From positions 1 to 64,000 of the forward strand of contig NZ_LAJH01000017.1 of assembly GCF_001292625.1 (NCBI RefSeq): a stretch of 64,000 bases of DNA, written 5' to 3'. The notes under the pieces are model-generated. The model did not search any database. It saw only the letters and a list, made by a program, of their open reading frames with translations, and was not told where the DNA came from. The position numbers and the translations under genes were made by a program. The DNA is from Shimia sp. SK013. GTDB taxonomy: Bacteria > Pseudomonadota > Alphaproteobacteria > Rhodobacterales > Rhodobacteraceae. Below, piece after piece: positions 54,541 through 63,707 of this stretch; position 1 is the stretch's first letter, and each line of letters opens with the position of its first letter.

Positions 54541-56052
54541 TCAATACCAGGCATCCGGAAGCTCCTCCTTGCGGCGTGCCACAAAGGCCTCAAGGGCATC
54601 CTTTTTGGCGATATCCATTTCAGGGGGCTCATACTGCGCCAACATCGTATTCCACTTGGCATAGGCCCGTGCCCGCATGTCGAGCGAGCCACCTTCTTCC
54701 CAGCTTTCGACGTTCTCGCTGTCGCTCAAGGCGGGCTCGTAAAACGCGTTCTGATAGTTGCGCATAGTGTGTCCGCACCCTAGGAAATGCCCCCCTGCGC
54801 CCACCTCGTCATAAGCGTCCCGCGCCATCGCCTCATCCGACAGATCCAACCCTTGGCTCAGCACCTTCTGATAGCCACCCAAACGATCCGCATCCATGAT
54901 CAGCTTCTCAAATCCGGTGCACAGCCCGCCTTCGAGCCAACCAGCTGAATGCAATACGAAATTTGCGCCAGCCAGCATGGTTGAATGCATGCTATCCGCG
55001 CTCTCATAAGCCGCCTGCGCATCCTCGATCTTGCTGGCTGACAGGGATCCACCGCACCGCAGCGGCAACCCAAGCCGCCGCGCCATCTGGCCAACCACAT
55101 AGTTCGACACCACAGGCTCGGGCATGCCAAAGGTCGGCGCGCCTGATTTCAGCGACATGGACGATAGGAAATTGCCCAACACAAACGGCGCGCCAGGACG
55201 TACCAATTGCGCAAAGGCACACACCATCATGGCCTCCGCCATCGCTTGCGCGATGCTGGCTGCCGTGCTCACAGGCCCCATCGCGCCGGACAGGATGAAC
55301 GGCACCACCACGATGGCCTGCCCACGCCCGCAATAGACCCGCACAGCCTGTGTCACCACCTTATCAACCAGCAAAGGCGAGTTGGTGTTGACGTTGGCCA
55401 TGATGACGCAATTGTTTTCCATGAAATCAGAACCATGCAGGATTTCAGCCATGTCAACGCTGTCCTGTGCCCGCTCCATTTCGGTGATGGCCCCAAGGTG
55501 AGGTTTGTCCGATTGCGTCATATGCGCCAGCACCATATCCAGACGCCGTTTGCTGACCGGAATGTCCGTTGGTTCCGCGATCACCAACCCTGTGTGGTGC
55601 AAGTTGGGATGCATATAAGAGAGCCTTAGAAGCTTCTCGAAATCCTCGAATTTGGCATAGCGTCGCCCACCTTCCAGATCCCGCACAAACGGCGCGCCAT
55701 AGATCGGCGCAAAGACCTGATTGTTGCCACCGATCGTAACCGATCGCGCCGGATTGCGGGCATGCTGCACAAACTCGCTTGGCGCTTTGGCGCATTGGGC
55801 CCGCACCCATTGCGCATCGGCTTTGATCAGATCACCAAATTCGCCTTCAGGCGTGATGCCTGCAGTCCTCCAGATTTTTAGCGCTTCGGGATCATCGCGA
55901 AACGCAATGCCAACGTTCTCCAGTATCCAGTCCACTTGCGCTTCAAGCTTGACAATTTGTTCCTCATCCAGCGGATCAAAGAACGGCAGCACACGCTTGA
56001 TATACGGCGCGACTATACGGCTCTCAGATGTACGGCGCGAACGACGGGCCAT
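54541..56052 (-). CDS. Trimethylamine methyltransferase family protein (MttB-like, non-pyrrolysine)
   Basis: A 503-residue MttB-superfamily protein. The TIM-barrel pattern is clear in GAMGPVSTAASIAQAMAEAM, LGNFLSSMSLKSGAPTFGMP and HSAGWLEGGLCTGFEKLIMD. The frame is open throughout, with no in-frame amber codon, so it belongs to the non-pyrrolysine group that demethylates quaternary amines such as glycine betaine. No cognate corrinoid protein (MttC/MtgC) is encoded in the window, so the methyl acceptor must be elsewhere, or the reaction differs. It is adjacent to a DMGDH-like flavoprotein and divergent from a LysR regulator. Confidence 0.87.
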   Translation of the reverse strand: MARRSRRTSESRIVAPYIKRVLPFFDPLDEEQIVKLEAQVDWILENVGIAFRDDPEALKIWRTAGITPEGEFGDLIKADAQWVRAQCAKAPSEFVQHARNPARSVTIGGNNQVFAPIYGAPFVRDLEGGRRYAKFEDFEKLLRLSYMHPNLHHTGLVIAEPTDIPVSKRRLDMVLAHMTQSDKPHLGAITEMERAQDSVDMAEILHGSDFMENNCVIMANVNTNSPLLVDKVVTQAVRVYCGRGQAIVVVPFILSGAMGPVSTAASIAQAMAEAMMVCAFAQLVRPGAPFVLGNFLSSMSLKSGAPTFGMPEPVVSNYVVGQMARRLGLPLRCGGSLSASKIEDAQAAYESADSMHSTMLAGANFVLHSAGWLEGGLCTGFEKLIMDADRLGGYQKVLSQGLDLSDEAMARDAYDEVGAGGHFLGCGHTMRNYQNAFYEPALSDSENVESWEEGGSLDMRARAYAKWNTMLAQYEPPEMDIAKKDALEAFVARRKEELPDAWY

Positions 56053-56145
56053 GGGATCACCTTATGTTTGGACCTGATCCTTCATAGTCAGATCGGATGC
56101 ATCCGTGATCCTTGATTATCTCTATGATTTGAGTAGACAGAAGCT
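56053..56145. promoter_or_regulatory. Divergent control region, MttB-like/LysR
   Basis: A 93-base gap with a perfect 12-base palindrome CGGATGCATCCG (56094-56105), embedded in a longer GATC..GATC dyad. It is a candidate LysR-type binding site. Confidence 0.5.
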
Positions 56146-57072
56146 ATGCCAAGTATATGGAATCAGATAAACTCACCCCGCAATCTGGTGATTTTCACCG
56201 CCGCCGCCCGCCACGGCAGCTTCACCCGCGCGGCTGCGGAACTAAACATGCAGCAGCCATCGGTAAGTGCCGCTATCAAGCAGCTGGAAGAGGCTCTAGG
56301 TGTCACCCTCTTTGTACGCGGTCACCGAAAAGTCACGCTGACAACCGCCGGAAATCGTTTATTTTCCGACACTTCCAGATCTCTGGACAATATTGAAAAA
56401 TCTGTTCAATCGGTTCGCCAGATGGGGCGCGAAGATCACGTGACCCTCAACAGTTCCTCGGCGTTCTCTCATTATTGGATGGTTCCACGTCTGCAAAAAC
56501 TACATGACCGACACCCAACCATCGACCTGCGCCTGCAAATCGGCGACCGTGAACCAAATTTGGACATGGAAAATATCAGCCTTGGCATACGCTTGGGCAA
56601 TGGCAATTGGCCCAGCTGTCACGTCGCGAAAATCGCTGAAGAAATCATTTTCCCCGTTGCATCACCAAGGGTAATGGCCGCCGCCCGCAATCTTCGTTCC
56701 ATCCCGAATCTAATGAACGAGAGGCTTATTCATCTTGAAGAACCTGTTCGGGAAAGACCCACTTGGGCGGATTGGTTCGCTCACCACAACATTCGCGATC
56801 GCGACATCGTTTCCGGATTGCGTTTGAATGACTATGCGCTGGTCTTGCAAGCGGCAATGTCCGGCGAGGGGTTTGCCTTCGGCTGGGACCATGTGGTGCG
56901 GGATCTGATTGATCGCAAGCTATTGGCCGGAAAGCCGGAATGGAGTTGGCGTACAGGAAACGCATTCTACGTCGTGTGGTCCGCAAACACGCCCCTGACA
57001 CCGCACGCAAAACAAGTGCGGGACTGGATCATCTCGGTCTCTGACTTTCCGCACCAACCGCCGCCCTCGTAA
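56146..57072 (+). CDS. LysR-family regulator, GcvA-like
   Basis: A 308-residue LysR protein. The winged helix spans residues 10-70 (FTAAARHGSFTRAAAELNMQ, then QPSVSAAIKQLEEALGVTLF). The effector domain has an SSAFSHYWMVPRLQKLHDRH block found in the GcvA subgroup. It is divergent from the MttB-like gene, so it probably controls the methylamine locus; a role in gcv control cannot be excluded. An inverted repeat lies at its 3' end, convergent with the TRAP operon. Confidence 0.87.
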   Translation: MPSIWNQINSPRNLVIFTAAARHGSFTRAAAELNMQQPSVSAAIKQLEEALGVTLFVRGHRKVTLTTAGNRLFSDTSRSLDNIEKSVQSVRQMGREDHVTLNSSSAFSHYWMVPRLQKLHDRHPTIDLRLQIGDREPNLDMENISLGIRLGNGNWPSCHVAKIAEEIIFPVASPRVMAAARNLRSIPNLMNERLIHLEEPVRERPTWADWFAHHNIRDRDIVSGLRLNDYALVLQAAMSGEGFAFGWDHVVRDLIDRKLLAGKPEWSWRTGNAFYVVWSANTPLTPHAKQVRDWIISVSDFPHQPPPS

Positions 57073-57086
57073 CAAAGGCGGCGGTT
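57056..57086. terminator. Perfect hairpin between LysR and dctM ends
   Basis: AACCGCCGCC (57056-57065) pairs perfectly with GGCGGCGGTT (57077-57086) around an 11-base loop. It spans the lysR stop codon. No T-run. Confidence 0.5.
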
Positions 57087-57097
57087 ATGAAACCCGG

Positions 57098-58567
57098 TCA
57101 GTTCAACAACACCCTTGGCAGCCACAACGCGATGTCTGGAAAGGTGATGACCAAGGCCAGACCGATAAGTTGGAGCAATACGAACGGGATGATGCCGCGG
57201 TAGATCTCCTGAATTTTGACCTCCTTAGGCGCCACTGCTTTCATATAGAATAACGCAAACCCAAATGGCGGAGTCAGGAACGACGTCTGCAGATGCACTG
57301 CCAGCAAAATCGCGAACCAATAGGTGACCTCGACTTTGCTAACATGGTCGCCAAAATCGAGCTGCGAAATAATCGGAGCAAAGACAGGCAACACGATCAA
57401 CGTGATCTCGATCCAGTCAAAAAAGAAGCCCAGAATGAAAACGATGCCAAGAATGAGAAATAGCAAACCCCAGGGGCCGAACCCCATGTGGTTCACAAAC
57501 TCTATAACCAGATCATCACCACCCAAGCGTCTGAAAACATAACTGAAAAGCGTGGCGCCTACAAAAATGCCAAAGATCATCGCGTTGGTCATCGCCGTTG
57601 CATCAACCACACCTTTGATCACCTGCCAGTAGTCCCGCATCGTATTGCGCAGTCCGCTGCCAACTTCGGGAGCGTCCTGCCCAATGCCCGCGCCGGGAGC
57701 TTCTAACACAAACTCCTTCACGCCCATCCAAGGCAGCAACACGAGGTTGATAAACCCAAGCAAAACGGCCCCCATCGCCCCAACGCCCGCGGCTTCGGTT
57801 GGTGTCGCTAATCCACCCAAAATTGAACCCAAAACCATGGCGATCAGCACAACAGGTGGCACAAAACTGCGCAGTACCATGACAATGGTGCCCCCCCAAG
57901 ACTGGGGGCCAATATTGTCTTCCAATCGCGGTGCAAGGCTAGGGTTAATCCAACACCGAATGACGATATAGGCCACGTAGAGACCCGCCAGTATCAACCC
58001 CGGAAACACCGCGGCTACAAACAAGTTACCAACCGATCGCGACAGCAAATCTGCCATGATAACCAGCATAATAGACGGTGGTATGAGGATGCCTAATGTG
58101 CCCGATGCAGCGATGGTGCCGGTTGCCAACTCATGATTGTAGTTCCGCTCGATCATCACAGGCAGTGCCAACAGGCTCATCATGATGACCGATGCCCCGA
58201 TTATGCCCGTGGTCGCCGCAAGGATTGTGCCCATCAGGGTGACCGCAAGCGCCAAGCCTCCCGGTACTTTGCGTAACAAAACCTGCAAACAATTGAGCAA
58301 ATCCCGCGCAATGCCGGACCGCTCGAGCATGGTCCCCATGAAGATGAACATCGGGATCGCCGTGAGGATCAGGTTTTCCATAATTCCGCCGAATATCCGA
58401 CTTGGCAGTAGCCTGAGGAAAATGAACTGAAACTCGCCCAGCACTATACCGATAAAGGCGAATCCAAGCCCGACACCGCCCAGAATGAACGCGACAGGGA
58501 ACCCGGAGAACAGTAAAATTCCTAGAGCAGCAAACATGAACAGTGGGAGAAATTCAACCATGATCAA
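57098..58567 (-). CDS. TRAP transporter large permease (DctM type)
   Basis: A 489-residue inner-membrane protein with 11-13 hydrophobic segments, the DctM fold: MVEFLPLFMFAALGILLFSG, ILIPPSIMLVIMADLLSRSV, and an additional central cytoplasmic-like insert (about residues 285-310) rich in Gly. TRAP transporters use a Na+ gradient to import organic acids. Its ATG overlaps the dctQ stop by four bases. It is the last gene of the minus-strand operon. Confidence 0.93.
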   Translation of the reverse strand: MIMVEFLPLFMFAALGILLFSGFPVAFILGGVGLGFAFIGIVLGEFQFIFLRLLPSRIFGGIMENLILTAIPMFIFMGTMLERSGIARDLLNCLQVLLRKVPGGLALAVTLMGTILAATTGIIGASVIMMSLLALPVMIERNYNHELATGTIAASGTLGILIPPSIMLVIMADLLSRSVGNLFVAAVFPGLILAGLYVAYIVIRCWINPSLAPRLEDNIGPQSWGGTIVMVLRSFVPPVVLIAMVLGSILGGLATPTEAAGVGAMGAVLLGFINLVLLPWMGVKEFVLEAPGAGIGQDAPEVGSGLRNTMRDYWQVIKGVVDATAMTNAMIFGIFVGATLFSYVFRRLGGDDLVIEFVNHMGFGPWGLLFLILGIVFILGFFFDWIEITLIVLPVFAPIISQLDFGDHVSKVEVTYWFAILLAVHLQTSFLTPPFGFALFYMKAVAPKEVKIQEIYRGIIPFVLLQLIGLALVITFPDIALWLPRVLLN

Positions 58568-59127
58568 TGCCCCCCGCCAAAGAGGTTTGTCTCTTGTTCA
58601 GCGCTTAGTTTTCCAAGGTATCCTGCGACAGCTTTGATCAATTGCGATAGGCCCGCCAACAACAGCAACAGGAACAAGGCCAACAGCCCCGCCTTGACGA
58701 TCCACAAGTTGCTAAGCCCTGTTTGTGACTTTGAAATTTCACCAGAGATAAACGACTGCTTTACAAACGGCCAACTGAGCCACAGTCCAATCACTGAATA
58801 GGGTATAAGCGCGAAGGAAATCCCAATCGCCTCGATCAAGTGCTTGGTCTTGTTCGAGAAATTCTCTCGTAATAGGTCAATTCTGACATGCGCGTTTCGC
58901 ACATATGCATAGCCAAGAGCGAAGACAATCAAGCCGGAGTGCAGCCAATATTCAAACTCCTGGATCATGGTGGAGTTCAGCCCAGCGGGCTTTTGCACAC
59001 CAAAATATCGCGTGGTTACATCGTAGCAGACCACAAGAACCAAGGCGAAGCCGAGCCACCCCCCGATTGACGCAAAAAAGCCCAGCAAGCGATCAATCCG
59101 CCGGCTGAGTCCCAATAGGCTTTGCAC
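58564..59127 (-). CDS. TRAP transporter small permease (DctQ type)
   Basis: A 187-residue membrane protein with four hydrophobic segments, from LGFFASIGGWLGFALVLVVC to LLALFLLLLLAGLSQLIKAV. It partners DctM. The pattern VVCYDVTTRYFG is typical for DctQ proteins. It lies 108 bases after dctP; that gap contains a hairpin. Confidence 0.9.
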   Translation of the reverse strand: MQSLLGLSRRIDRLLGFFASIGGWLGFALVLVVCYDVTTRYFGVQKPAGLNSTMIQEFEYWLHSGLIVFALGYAYVRNAHVRIDLLRENFSNKTKHLIEAIGISFALIPYSVIGLWLSWPFVKQSFISGEISKSQTGLSNLWIVKAGLLALFLLLLLAGLSQLIKAVAGYLGKLSAEQETNLFGGGH

Positions 59128-59196
59128 GGTTCAATTCCTTCCGTTCAGCGCACCGTTTGACGTAACTAAAAAGCCTTCGGTGCGGCGTATCTGATG

Positions 59197-59228
59197 TGCC
59201 GGCCCGATGCATGAACACCGGACCGGCA
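59197..59228 (-). other. Hairpin between dctP and dctQ
   Basis: TGCCGG-C-CCG / CGG-A-CCGGCA around an 11-12 base loop, close after the dctP stop, with no U-run. As with the ABC binding-protein gene, it would raise the dctP level over the permeases. Confidence 0.5.
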
Positions 59229-59235
59229 AGACCCC

Positions 59236-60261
59236 TTACTTCAGGTAGCCAAGTTCGCTCCACACGGCATATTCCGCGCGGAATGTTTGCATGCTGTCCC
59301 AGACTTCCTGGAAGTCAGGGTTGGCCGCCGCTTCTTCGGCAACAACTTCTTCCCATGCAGATTTGAAGGTGCCCAGCATCTCGTCATCCCACTGGTGGAT
59401 GTTGACGCCTTGCGCCTTCATCTCAGCTAACGCTTTGCCTTGAATGGCTTCACCTTCGGCAAGTTGGTTGGCCACGTTTGCCTTACAAGCGGTTTCGATC
59501 AAACCGCGCTGACGGTCATCCATCCCGTCCCATTTGGCCTTCGAGATCATCAACTCTTGAACCGTGGATTGCTGGTGCCAGCCGGGGAAATAGTAGTGCT
59601 TGGCGATGTTGTAGAACCCGAGGTTCTGATCGATCGCAGGCATGGAGAATTCTGTGGCGTCAATTGTGCCACGTTCCAGCGCCGGATAGATGTCACCACC
59701 CGCCAGCAACTGCGTGTCCACCCCCAGCTTCTGCATCACCTTTGCGCCAAGACCGAAGAAACGCATCTTCAGACCCTTAAGATCTTCAGCCGACTTGATT
59801 TCCTTGCGGAACCAACCGGATGCTTCGGGCGCGATGATGCCACAGACCAGCGACTGAATGCCGTCGCGGTTGTAGATTTCGTTCATCATCTCTTCGCCGC
59901 CACCGTACCAGTGCCACGCAAGGTACTCCCCGGCGGACGGGCCAAATGGCACGGCAGCGAACAGGTTATACGCCGAGTTTTTCGAACCCCAATATCCTGG
60001 TACGGACCAACCAGCATCAATCGATCCGTTGGACACGTTGTCATAGATCTCGAGCGGTGGAACCAGCGCGTTGGGTTCAAAGAACTCAACCTCGATATCG
60101 CCACCCGAAATCAGGTTCAGCGTGTCCTGCAACTTGACCCCTGCCTGACCCAATTGGATCAGCGAGCCGGGAAATGTTGACGGCATGTTGAGTGTGACCT
60201 TGTCGGCGAGCGCCGACGTGGCGACGACCGAAACCGCGGCCGCTGCAATTAGATGTTTCAT
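59236..60261 (-). CDS. TRAP transporter substrate-binding protein (DctP type)
   Basis: A 341-residue periplasmic binding protein with a signal peptide (MKHLIAAAAVSVVATSALA, then DKVTLNMPST). DctP motifs include YGGGEEMMNEIYNRDG, LKGLKMRFFGLGAKVMQKLG and ALERGTIDATEFSMPAIDQ. The Arg in MRFFG is the expected carboxylate-binding residue. The ATG at 60261 follows GGGAGGAG. The upstream neighbours suggest a sugar-acid substrate. Its own A+T-rich upstream region hints at a separate promoter. Confidence 0.94.
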   Translation of the reverse strand: MKHLIAAAAVSVVATSALADKVTLNMPSTFPGSLIQLGQAGVKLQDTLNLISGGDIEVEFFEPNALVPPLEIYDNVSNGSIDAGWSVPGYWGSKNSAYNLFAAVPFGPSAGEYLAWHWYGGGEEMMNEIYNRDGIQSLVCGIIAPEASGWFRKEIKSAEDLKGLKMRFFGLGAKVMQKLGVDTQLLAGGDIYPALERGTIDATEFSMPAIDQNLGFYNIAKHYYFPGWHQQSTVQELMISKAKWDGMDDRQRGLIETACKANVANQLAEGEAIQGKALAEMKAQGVNIHQWDDEMLGTFKSAWEEVVAEEAAANPDFQEVWDSMQTFRAEYAVWSELGYLK

Positions 60262-60469
60262 GTTTGCTCCTCCCATAGTGTGCTCCCGCACATTAACGGC
60301 GACAGCAATGTATACGTTATTGAATTTTTTAAATGAGTCAATCACCCATTCGGTGTAAAGCGTCAAAAAAACAAGGGGATTTGGCGTATTTTCTGACACA
60401 TTGGACAACGCCAGAACCCCACAAAGCGACTGGCTTTGCGGGGGGCAAACAGATGCCGACTGCCTGGGT
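60262..60469 (-). other. Gap between ABM and dctP genes with a hairpin
   Basis: About 208 bases. A hairpin CCCC-A-CAAAGC / GCTTTG-C-GGGG (60417-60443) lies near the ABM stop, with only a weak T-run. A+T-rich stretches nearer dctP include TTGACT and TATACA, 21 bases apart, too far for a standard promoter. A second promoter is possible but not shown. Confidence 0.35.
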
Positions 60470-60763
60470 TTAAGACCCTATGACAACGTCGCCAAAGGTG
60501 GACACGGCCTTGTCTGCGATCAAATCGCGGACGGCCACGTCGAAATCTTTGAAGTGCGTGGTCGCAAGATGCACCTGAAACGCGTCTTCACTGGCATAAA
60601 TCTCATAGAGAAACACTTCATGTGTCTGCTCATTAGAACAGACGTCGAACTGCAAACACTCCGGTTCCAACGCAAGCGAGTTCCGTGCTTGCGCCAGCAT
60701 AAGCGGCATAAACCGCTCCTTGGCCTCGGCCTTTAGGGTGAATGTCACGCACACCACATACAT
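60470..60763 (-). CDS. ABM-domain (antibiotic biosynthesis monooxygenase/YgiN-like) protein
   Basis: A 97-residue dimeric alpha-beta barrel protein. The pattern YVVCVTFTLKAEAKERFMPL, ARNSLALEPECLQFDVCSNE, and FLYEIYASEDAFQVHLATTH matches small ABM/YgiN proteins (substrate monooxygenase or isomerase-like, such as LsrG). The ATG at 60763 has GAGGAGGG in front; a longer frame was rejected. It starts 10 bases after the Gfo/Idh stop, so it belongs to the operon. Confidence 0.82.
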   Translation of the reverse strand: MYVVCVTFTLKAEAKERFMPLMLAQARNSLALEPECLQFDVCSNEQTHEVFLYEIYASEDAFQVHLATTHFKDFDVAVRDLIADKAVSTFGDVVIGS

Positions 60764-60773
60764 CGCGCCCTCC

Positions 60774-61802
60774 TCACAGTTGAATTTTCCGACCAGTGGC
60801 ATGGCTTTCGTAAGCCGCTTCGGTGGCACGAATCACGCTCAGATAGTCTCGGGCCTCATTTTCCAACACACCAGCGTGCGTTGCAGCAGCAGCCACGTGC
60901 TGGCAAAGGTAGGCCACGCAGCCGCCACCAAATGCGGTGTCGTCAACATCGGCCACCAAAGGAACGGCTGTCTCTTGCTGCGTCCCGAATTCGCGAAAGA
61001 AGACGCGACCGAGCCCATCAAGCCGCAGCGAGCCCGCCTCCCCCTCGATCCACATCTCGCCCATAGTGCGGCGCGGATTGTCGGTGACGTGATCCATCAA
61101 ACGGTTGCCATCAAACAGGCTGCGTGTGCCGCTTGCGTGGGTCATTTGCAACTGACCTGCATCTTCTCCCCTAAGCACCGGGTTTATTTTCACTAGGTCG
61201 GCGTAAACGGCCGTAATGGTCCCAAACAACCATTGAAACAGGTCCACAAAATGCACGCCGGTTTCATGTATCAACAGTCGTGACATGTCCCGAAATGCGG
61301 GCTGGCGCGCCGAATAGGCGTCTTCACCCCGCCCGTCACCAGGCCGCAAGCCGAACCGACCTTGATACACCTGCCCCATTTTTCCGGCATCCAGAAACGC
61401 TTTAATCGTGCGATGCCATGGTTGAAATCGGAAATTCTCGTGGACCACGATTTTGCAGCCCGCTTCCGCCGCTTTCGCCACAACCGCCTCAGCCTCTGCA
61501 AGCGACGTGCAAAACGGCTTTTGACAGACAATTATCCGCCCCGGGCGCAAGAATGCCTCGATCAGATTGGCATGCGCTGGCGGCGGGGCAACAATGTCCA
61601 CAATATCGACATCGACAGCCACTTGTGCCGCCGTTGCGCCTTCAAACACGTCGACTTCAAAACTCTGCCGTGCCCAGTCGCGACGAGCCTCTGACAAATC
61701 CGTCGCCACAATCTTATCCACGCGCGGATCATCCTGCCACGCTTGCAAATGAAATTGACTGAAATAGCCAAGCCCGATCACCGCCACCGTCAACCCCGAC
61801 AC
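60774..61802 (-). CDS. Gfo/Idh/MocA-family oxidoreductase
   Basis: A 342-residue NAD(P)-dependent sugar-type oxidoreductase. The Rossmann start VAVIGLGYFSQFHLQAWQDD, the block CQKPFCTSLAEAEAVVAKAA (EKP-like motif with Gln-Lys-Pro), and the C-terminal HETGVHFVDLFQWLFG with candidate catalytic His residues are typical. It probably oxidises a sugar or sugar-acid intermediate in the tetronate pathway. It starts 3 bases after the OtnC stop. Confidence 0.88.
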   Translation of the reverse strand: MSGLTVAVIGLGYFSQFHLQAWQDDPRVDKIVATDLSEARRDWARQSFEVDVFEGATAAQVAVDVDIVDIVAPPPAHANLIEAFLRPGRIIVCQKPFCTSLAEAEAVVAKAAEAGCKIVVHENFRFQPWHRTIKAFLDAGKMGQVYQGRFGLRPGDGRGEDAYSARQPAFRDMSRLLIHETGVHFVDLFQWLFGTITAVYADLVKINPVLRGEDAGQLQMTHASGTRSLFDGNRLMDHVTDNPRRTMGEMWIEGEAGSLRLDGLGRVFFREFGTQQETAVPLVADVDDTAFGGGCVAYLCQHVAAAATHAGVLENEARDYLSVIRATEAAYESHATGRKIQL

Positions 61803-61805
61803 GGC

Positions 61806-62444
61806 TTAGCACTCCACCGGAAAACGGCGTTTGATTTCGGCGACCTGCGCGCCCGTAAGTGGCTGGGTTTGCAACCTTTGCAACATCAGAAAAAGTTTTG
61901 CTGTTTCTTCCAGTTCTTCTGTTGCGTAAACCGCATCCTGCAAGGATTTCCCAGCCACAACCGGCCCGTGATTGGCCAGCAACACCGCGTGATGGTCTGA
62001 CGCCATTTCGGAAACGGCCTTGGCCAAATCCGGATCGCCGGGCGGGAAATACGGCACCAACGGCAAGGTGCCAATCCGCATCACGTAATAGGCCGTCAGA
62101 GGCGGCAACACATTCTTGTGGTCGATCCCGCACAAACAGCTAACGGCCACAGAATGCGTCGAGTGCAGATGCACGATCGCCCCCGCCTGCGCGCGTTTGT
62201 CATACATCGCCATATGCAAAAACGCTTCTTTGGTGGGTTTGTCTCCCTCCAGGTGATTGCCTTTGAAATCCAGCTTGGACAGCCGCGCCGGATCCAGTGT
62301 GCCCATTGTCGAACCTGTCGGTGTCATCAACCAACCGTCGTCGGTGCGCACCGATACGTTACCCGACGACCCAAACGTCAGGCCCCGCGTATAAAGCGAC
62401 GCAGCCAACTCACAAATCTCGTCTCTCTGTTTGCTCTCACTCAT
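61806..62444 (-). CDS. otnC: Class II aldolase-fold 3-oxo-tetronate 4-phosphate decarboxylase-like protein
   Basis: A 212-residue class II aldolase/adducin-fold enzyme. The motifs SSGNVSVRTDDGWLMTPTGS and IVHLHSTHSVAVSCLCGIDH supply the metal-binding His pair; NHGPVVAGKSLQDAVYATEE supplies the third His. The length and its pairing with OtnK identify it as OtnC, which decarboxylates 3-oxo-tetronate 4-phosphate to dihydroxyacetone phosphate. Overlaps otnK by four bases. Confidence 0.88.
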   Translation of the reverse strand: MSESKQRDEICELAASLYTRGLTFGSSGNVSVRTDDGWLMTPTGSTMGTLDPARLSKLDFKGNHLEGDKPTKEAFLHMAMYDKRAQAGAIVHLHSTHSVAVSCLCGIDHKNVLPPLTAYYVMRIGTLPLVPYFPPGDPDLAKAVSEMASDHHAVLLANHGPVVAGKSLQDAVYATEELEETAKLFLMLQRLQTQPLTGAQVAEIKRRFPVEC

Positions 62445-63706
62445 CGCACCACCTCAAAGGCCTCTTCAAAAAAGTCCGGCCCACCAAAGTTGCCGGATTT
62501 CAAAGCCAGCGCCAAAGGCAGTGTGCCGATGCCTTCTGACCACGGCACGCCCGGCGCGATTTCCGGTCCTATCCGCAGCGCGTTTACGCCAAGTGCGGAC
62601 ACGACCGCCCCCGACGTTTCCCCGCCAGCAACCACCAAACGCCCAAATCCAGCTCGGTTTAACCGCGCGGCCAAGGCTCCCATGACCTCCTCAACCATCG
62701 CGCCAGCTTTCTCCACGCCATAAATGGCCTGCACTTGCCGCACTTCTTCGGGATCAGCTGACGCATAAATCAACACTGGCGCTTCATCGTGCTGTCCCAA
62801 AGCCCAATTTGCCAGATCGCCCACAACGTCGTCGCCTGCCGCGATCCGGTCCACCACGATTTTGCGTGTCGGCCAAGTCTCTTTGGCTCGCGCAATCTGG
62901 CCTCGCGTCGCCGCAGAACAGCTGCCCGCAAGAACCAGCTCCCGCCCCGCCACAACTGGCGCGCACGCCTTGGCCGGCGCACCTAGCAATCCACGGCTAC
63001 GAAAATTTTGGGGCAAGCCGGTTGCCACACCGGAGCCGCCCGTTATCAGTGGGTGGTCCCGCGCCGCAGTGCCTATCACCCGCAAATCAGCGTCATCGAG
63101 AGCATCAACAACCGCGTATCCAATGCCCTCCACTGCCAATGACTTTATGGCATTGCGCACCGCATCCGCCCCGTCACGCACAGTTTGCAACGGCACCAAT
63201 CCCACCTCTGCATCCGACTGCGCCTTCATCAAACGAATCAGGCTGCTGTCGCGCATAGGGGTCAATGGATGATCCTTCATCGAGCTTTCGTGCAAAGGCA
63301 GTTCACCAACAAACAAATGCCCCTTATAAATCGTACGGGAAGTATCAGGAAACGCTGGACAAACAATCGCGCAACCTGCGCCCAATTCAGCACGTACCGC
63401 GTCTGCAACCGGCCCGATGTTGCCATCAGGCGTGCTGTCAAAGGTCGAGCAGTACTTGAAAACGATCTGCTCCGCGCCTTGCGCTTGCAGCCAGCGCAAC
63501 GCCTCCAGCGATTGTGATACGGCGTCGACAACTTGCGCTGAGCGCGATTTGAGCGCCACGACCACTGCATCGACGTCTCCCGTTGCAGTCGCCGCGTCCG
63601 GCACCCCTATGGTTTGAACAACCCGCATGCCCTCTTTGACGAGTGTATTGGCAAGATCGGTTGCACCGGTGAAATCATCTGCAATGGCCCCCAACAAGAT
63701 GCCCAT
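62441..63706 (-). CDS. otnK: 3-oxo-tetronate kinase (DUF1537 family)
   Basis: A 421-residue four-carbon acid sugar kinase. The start LGAIADDFTGATDLANTLVK and the block YCSTFDSTPDGNIGPVADAV are DUF1537 N-domain motifs that bind the sugar acid. The C-domain has VLAGSCSAATRGQIARAKET and LVVAGGETSGAVVSALGVNA for nucleotide binding. It makes 3-oxo-tetronate 4-phosphate with ATP. It follows an isopropylmalate-dehydrogenase-type gene by one base. Confidence 0.92.
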   Translation of the reverse strand: MGILLGAIADDFTGATDLANTLVKEGMRVVQTIGVPDAATATGDVDAVVVALKSRSAQVVDAVSQSLEALRWLQAQGAEQIVFKYCSTFDSTPDGNIGPVADAVRAELGAGCAIVCPAFPDTSRTIYKGHLFVGELPLHESSMKDHPLTPMRDSSLIRLMKAQSDAEVGLVPLQTVRDGADAVRNAIKSLAVEGIGYAVVDALDDADLRVIGTAARDHPLITGGSGVATGLPQNFRSRGLLGAPAKACAPVVAGRELVLAGSCSAATRGQIARAKETWPTRKIVVDRIAAGDDVVGDLANWALGQHDEAPVLIYASADPEEVRQVQAIYGVEKAGAMVEEVMGALAARLNRAGFGRLVVAGGETSGAVVSALGVNALRIGPEIAPGVPWSEGIGTLPLALALKSGNFGGPDFFEEAFEVVR

Positions 63707-63707
63707 T

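Noticed and set aside
54541..56052. Pyrrolysine-containing MttB
   Set aside because: The frame is open end to end with no in-frame amber codon, and no pyl genes are present.
60261..60416. TTGACT...TATACA as a dctP promoter
   Set aside because: The spacer is 21 bases, too long for a standard promoter.
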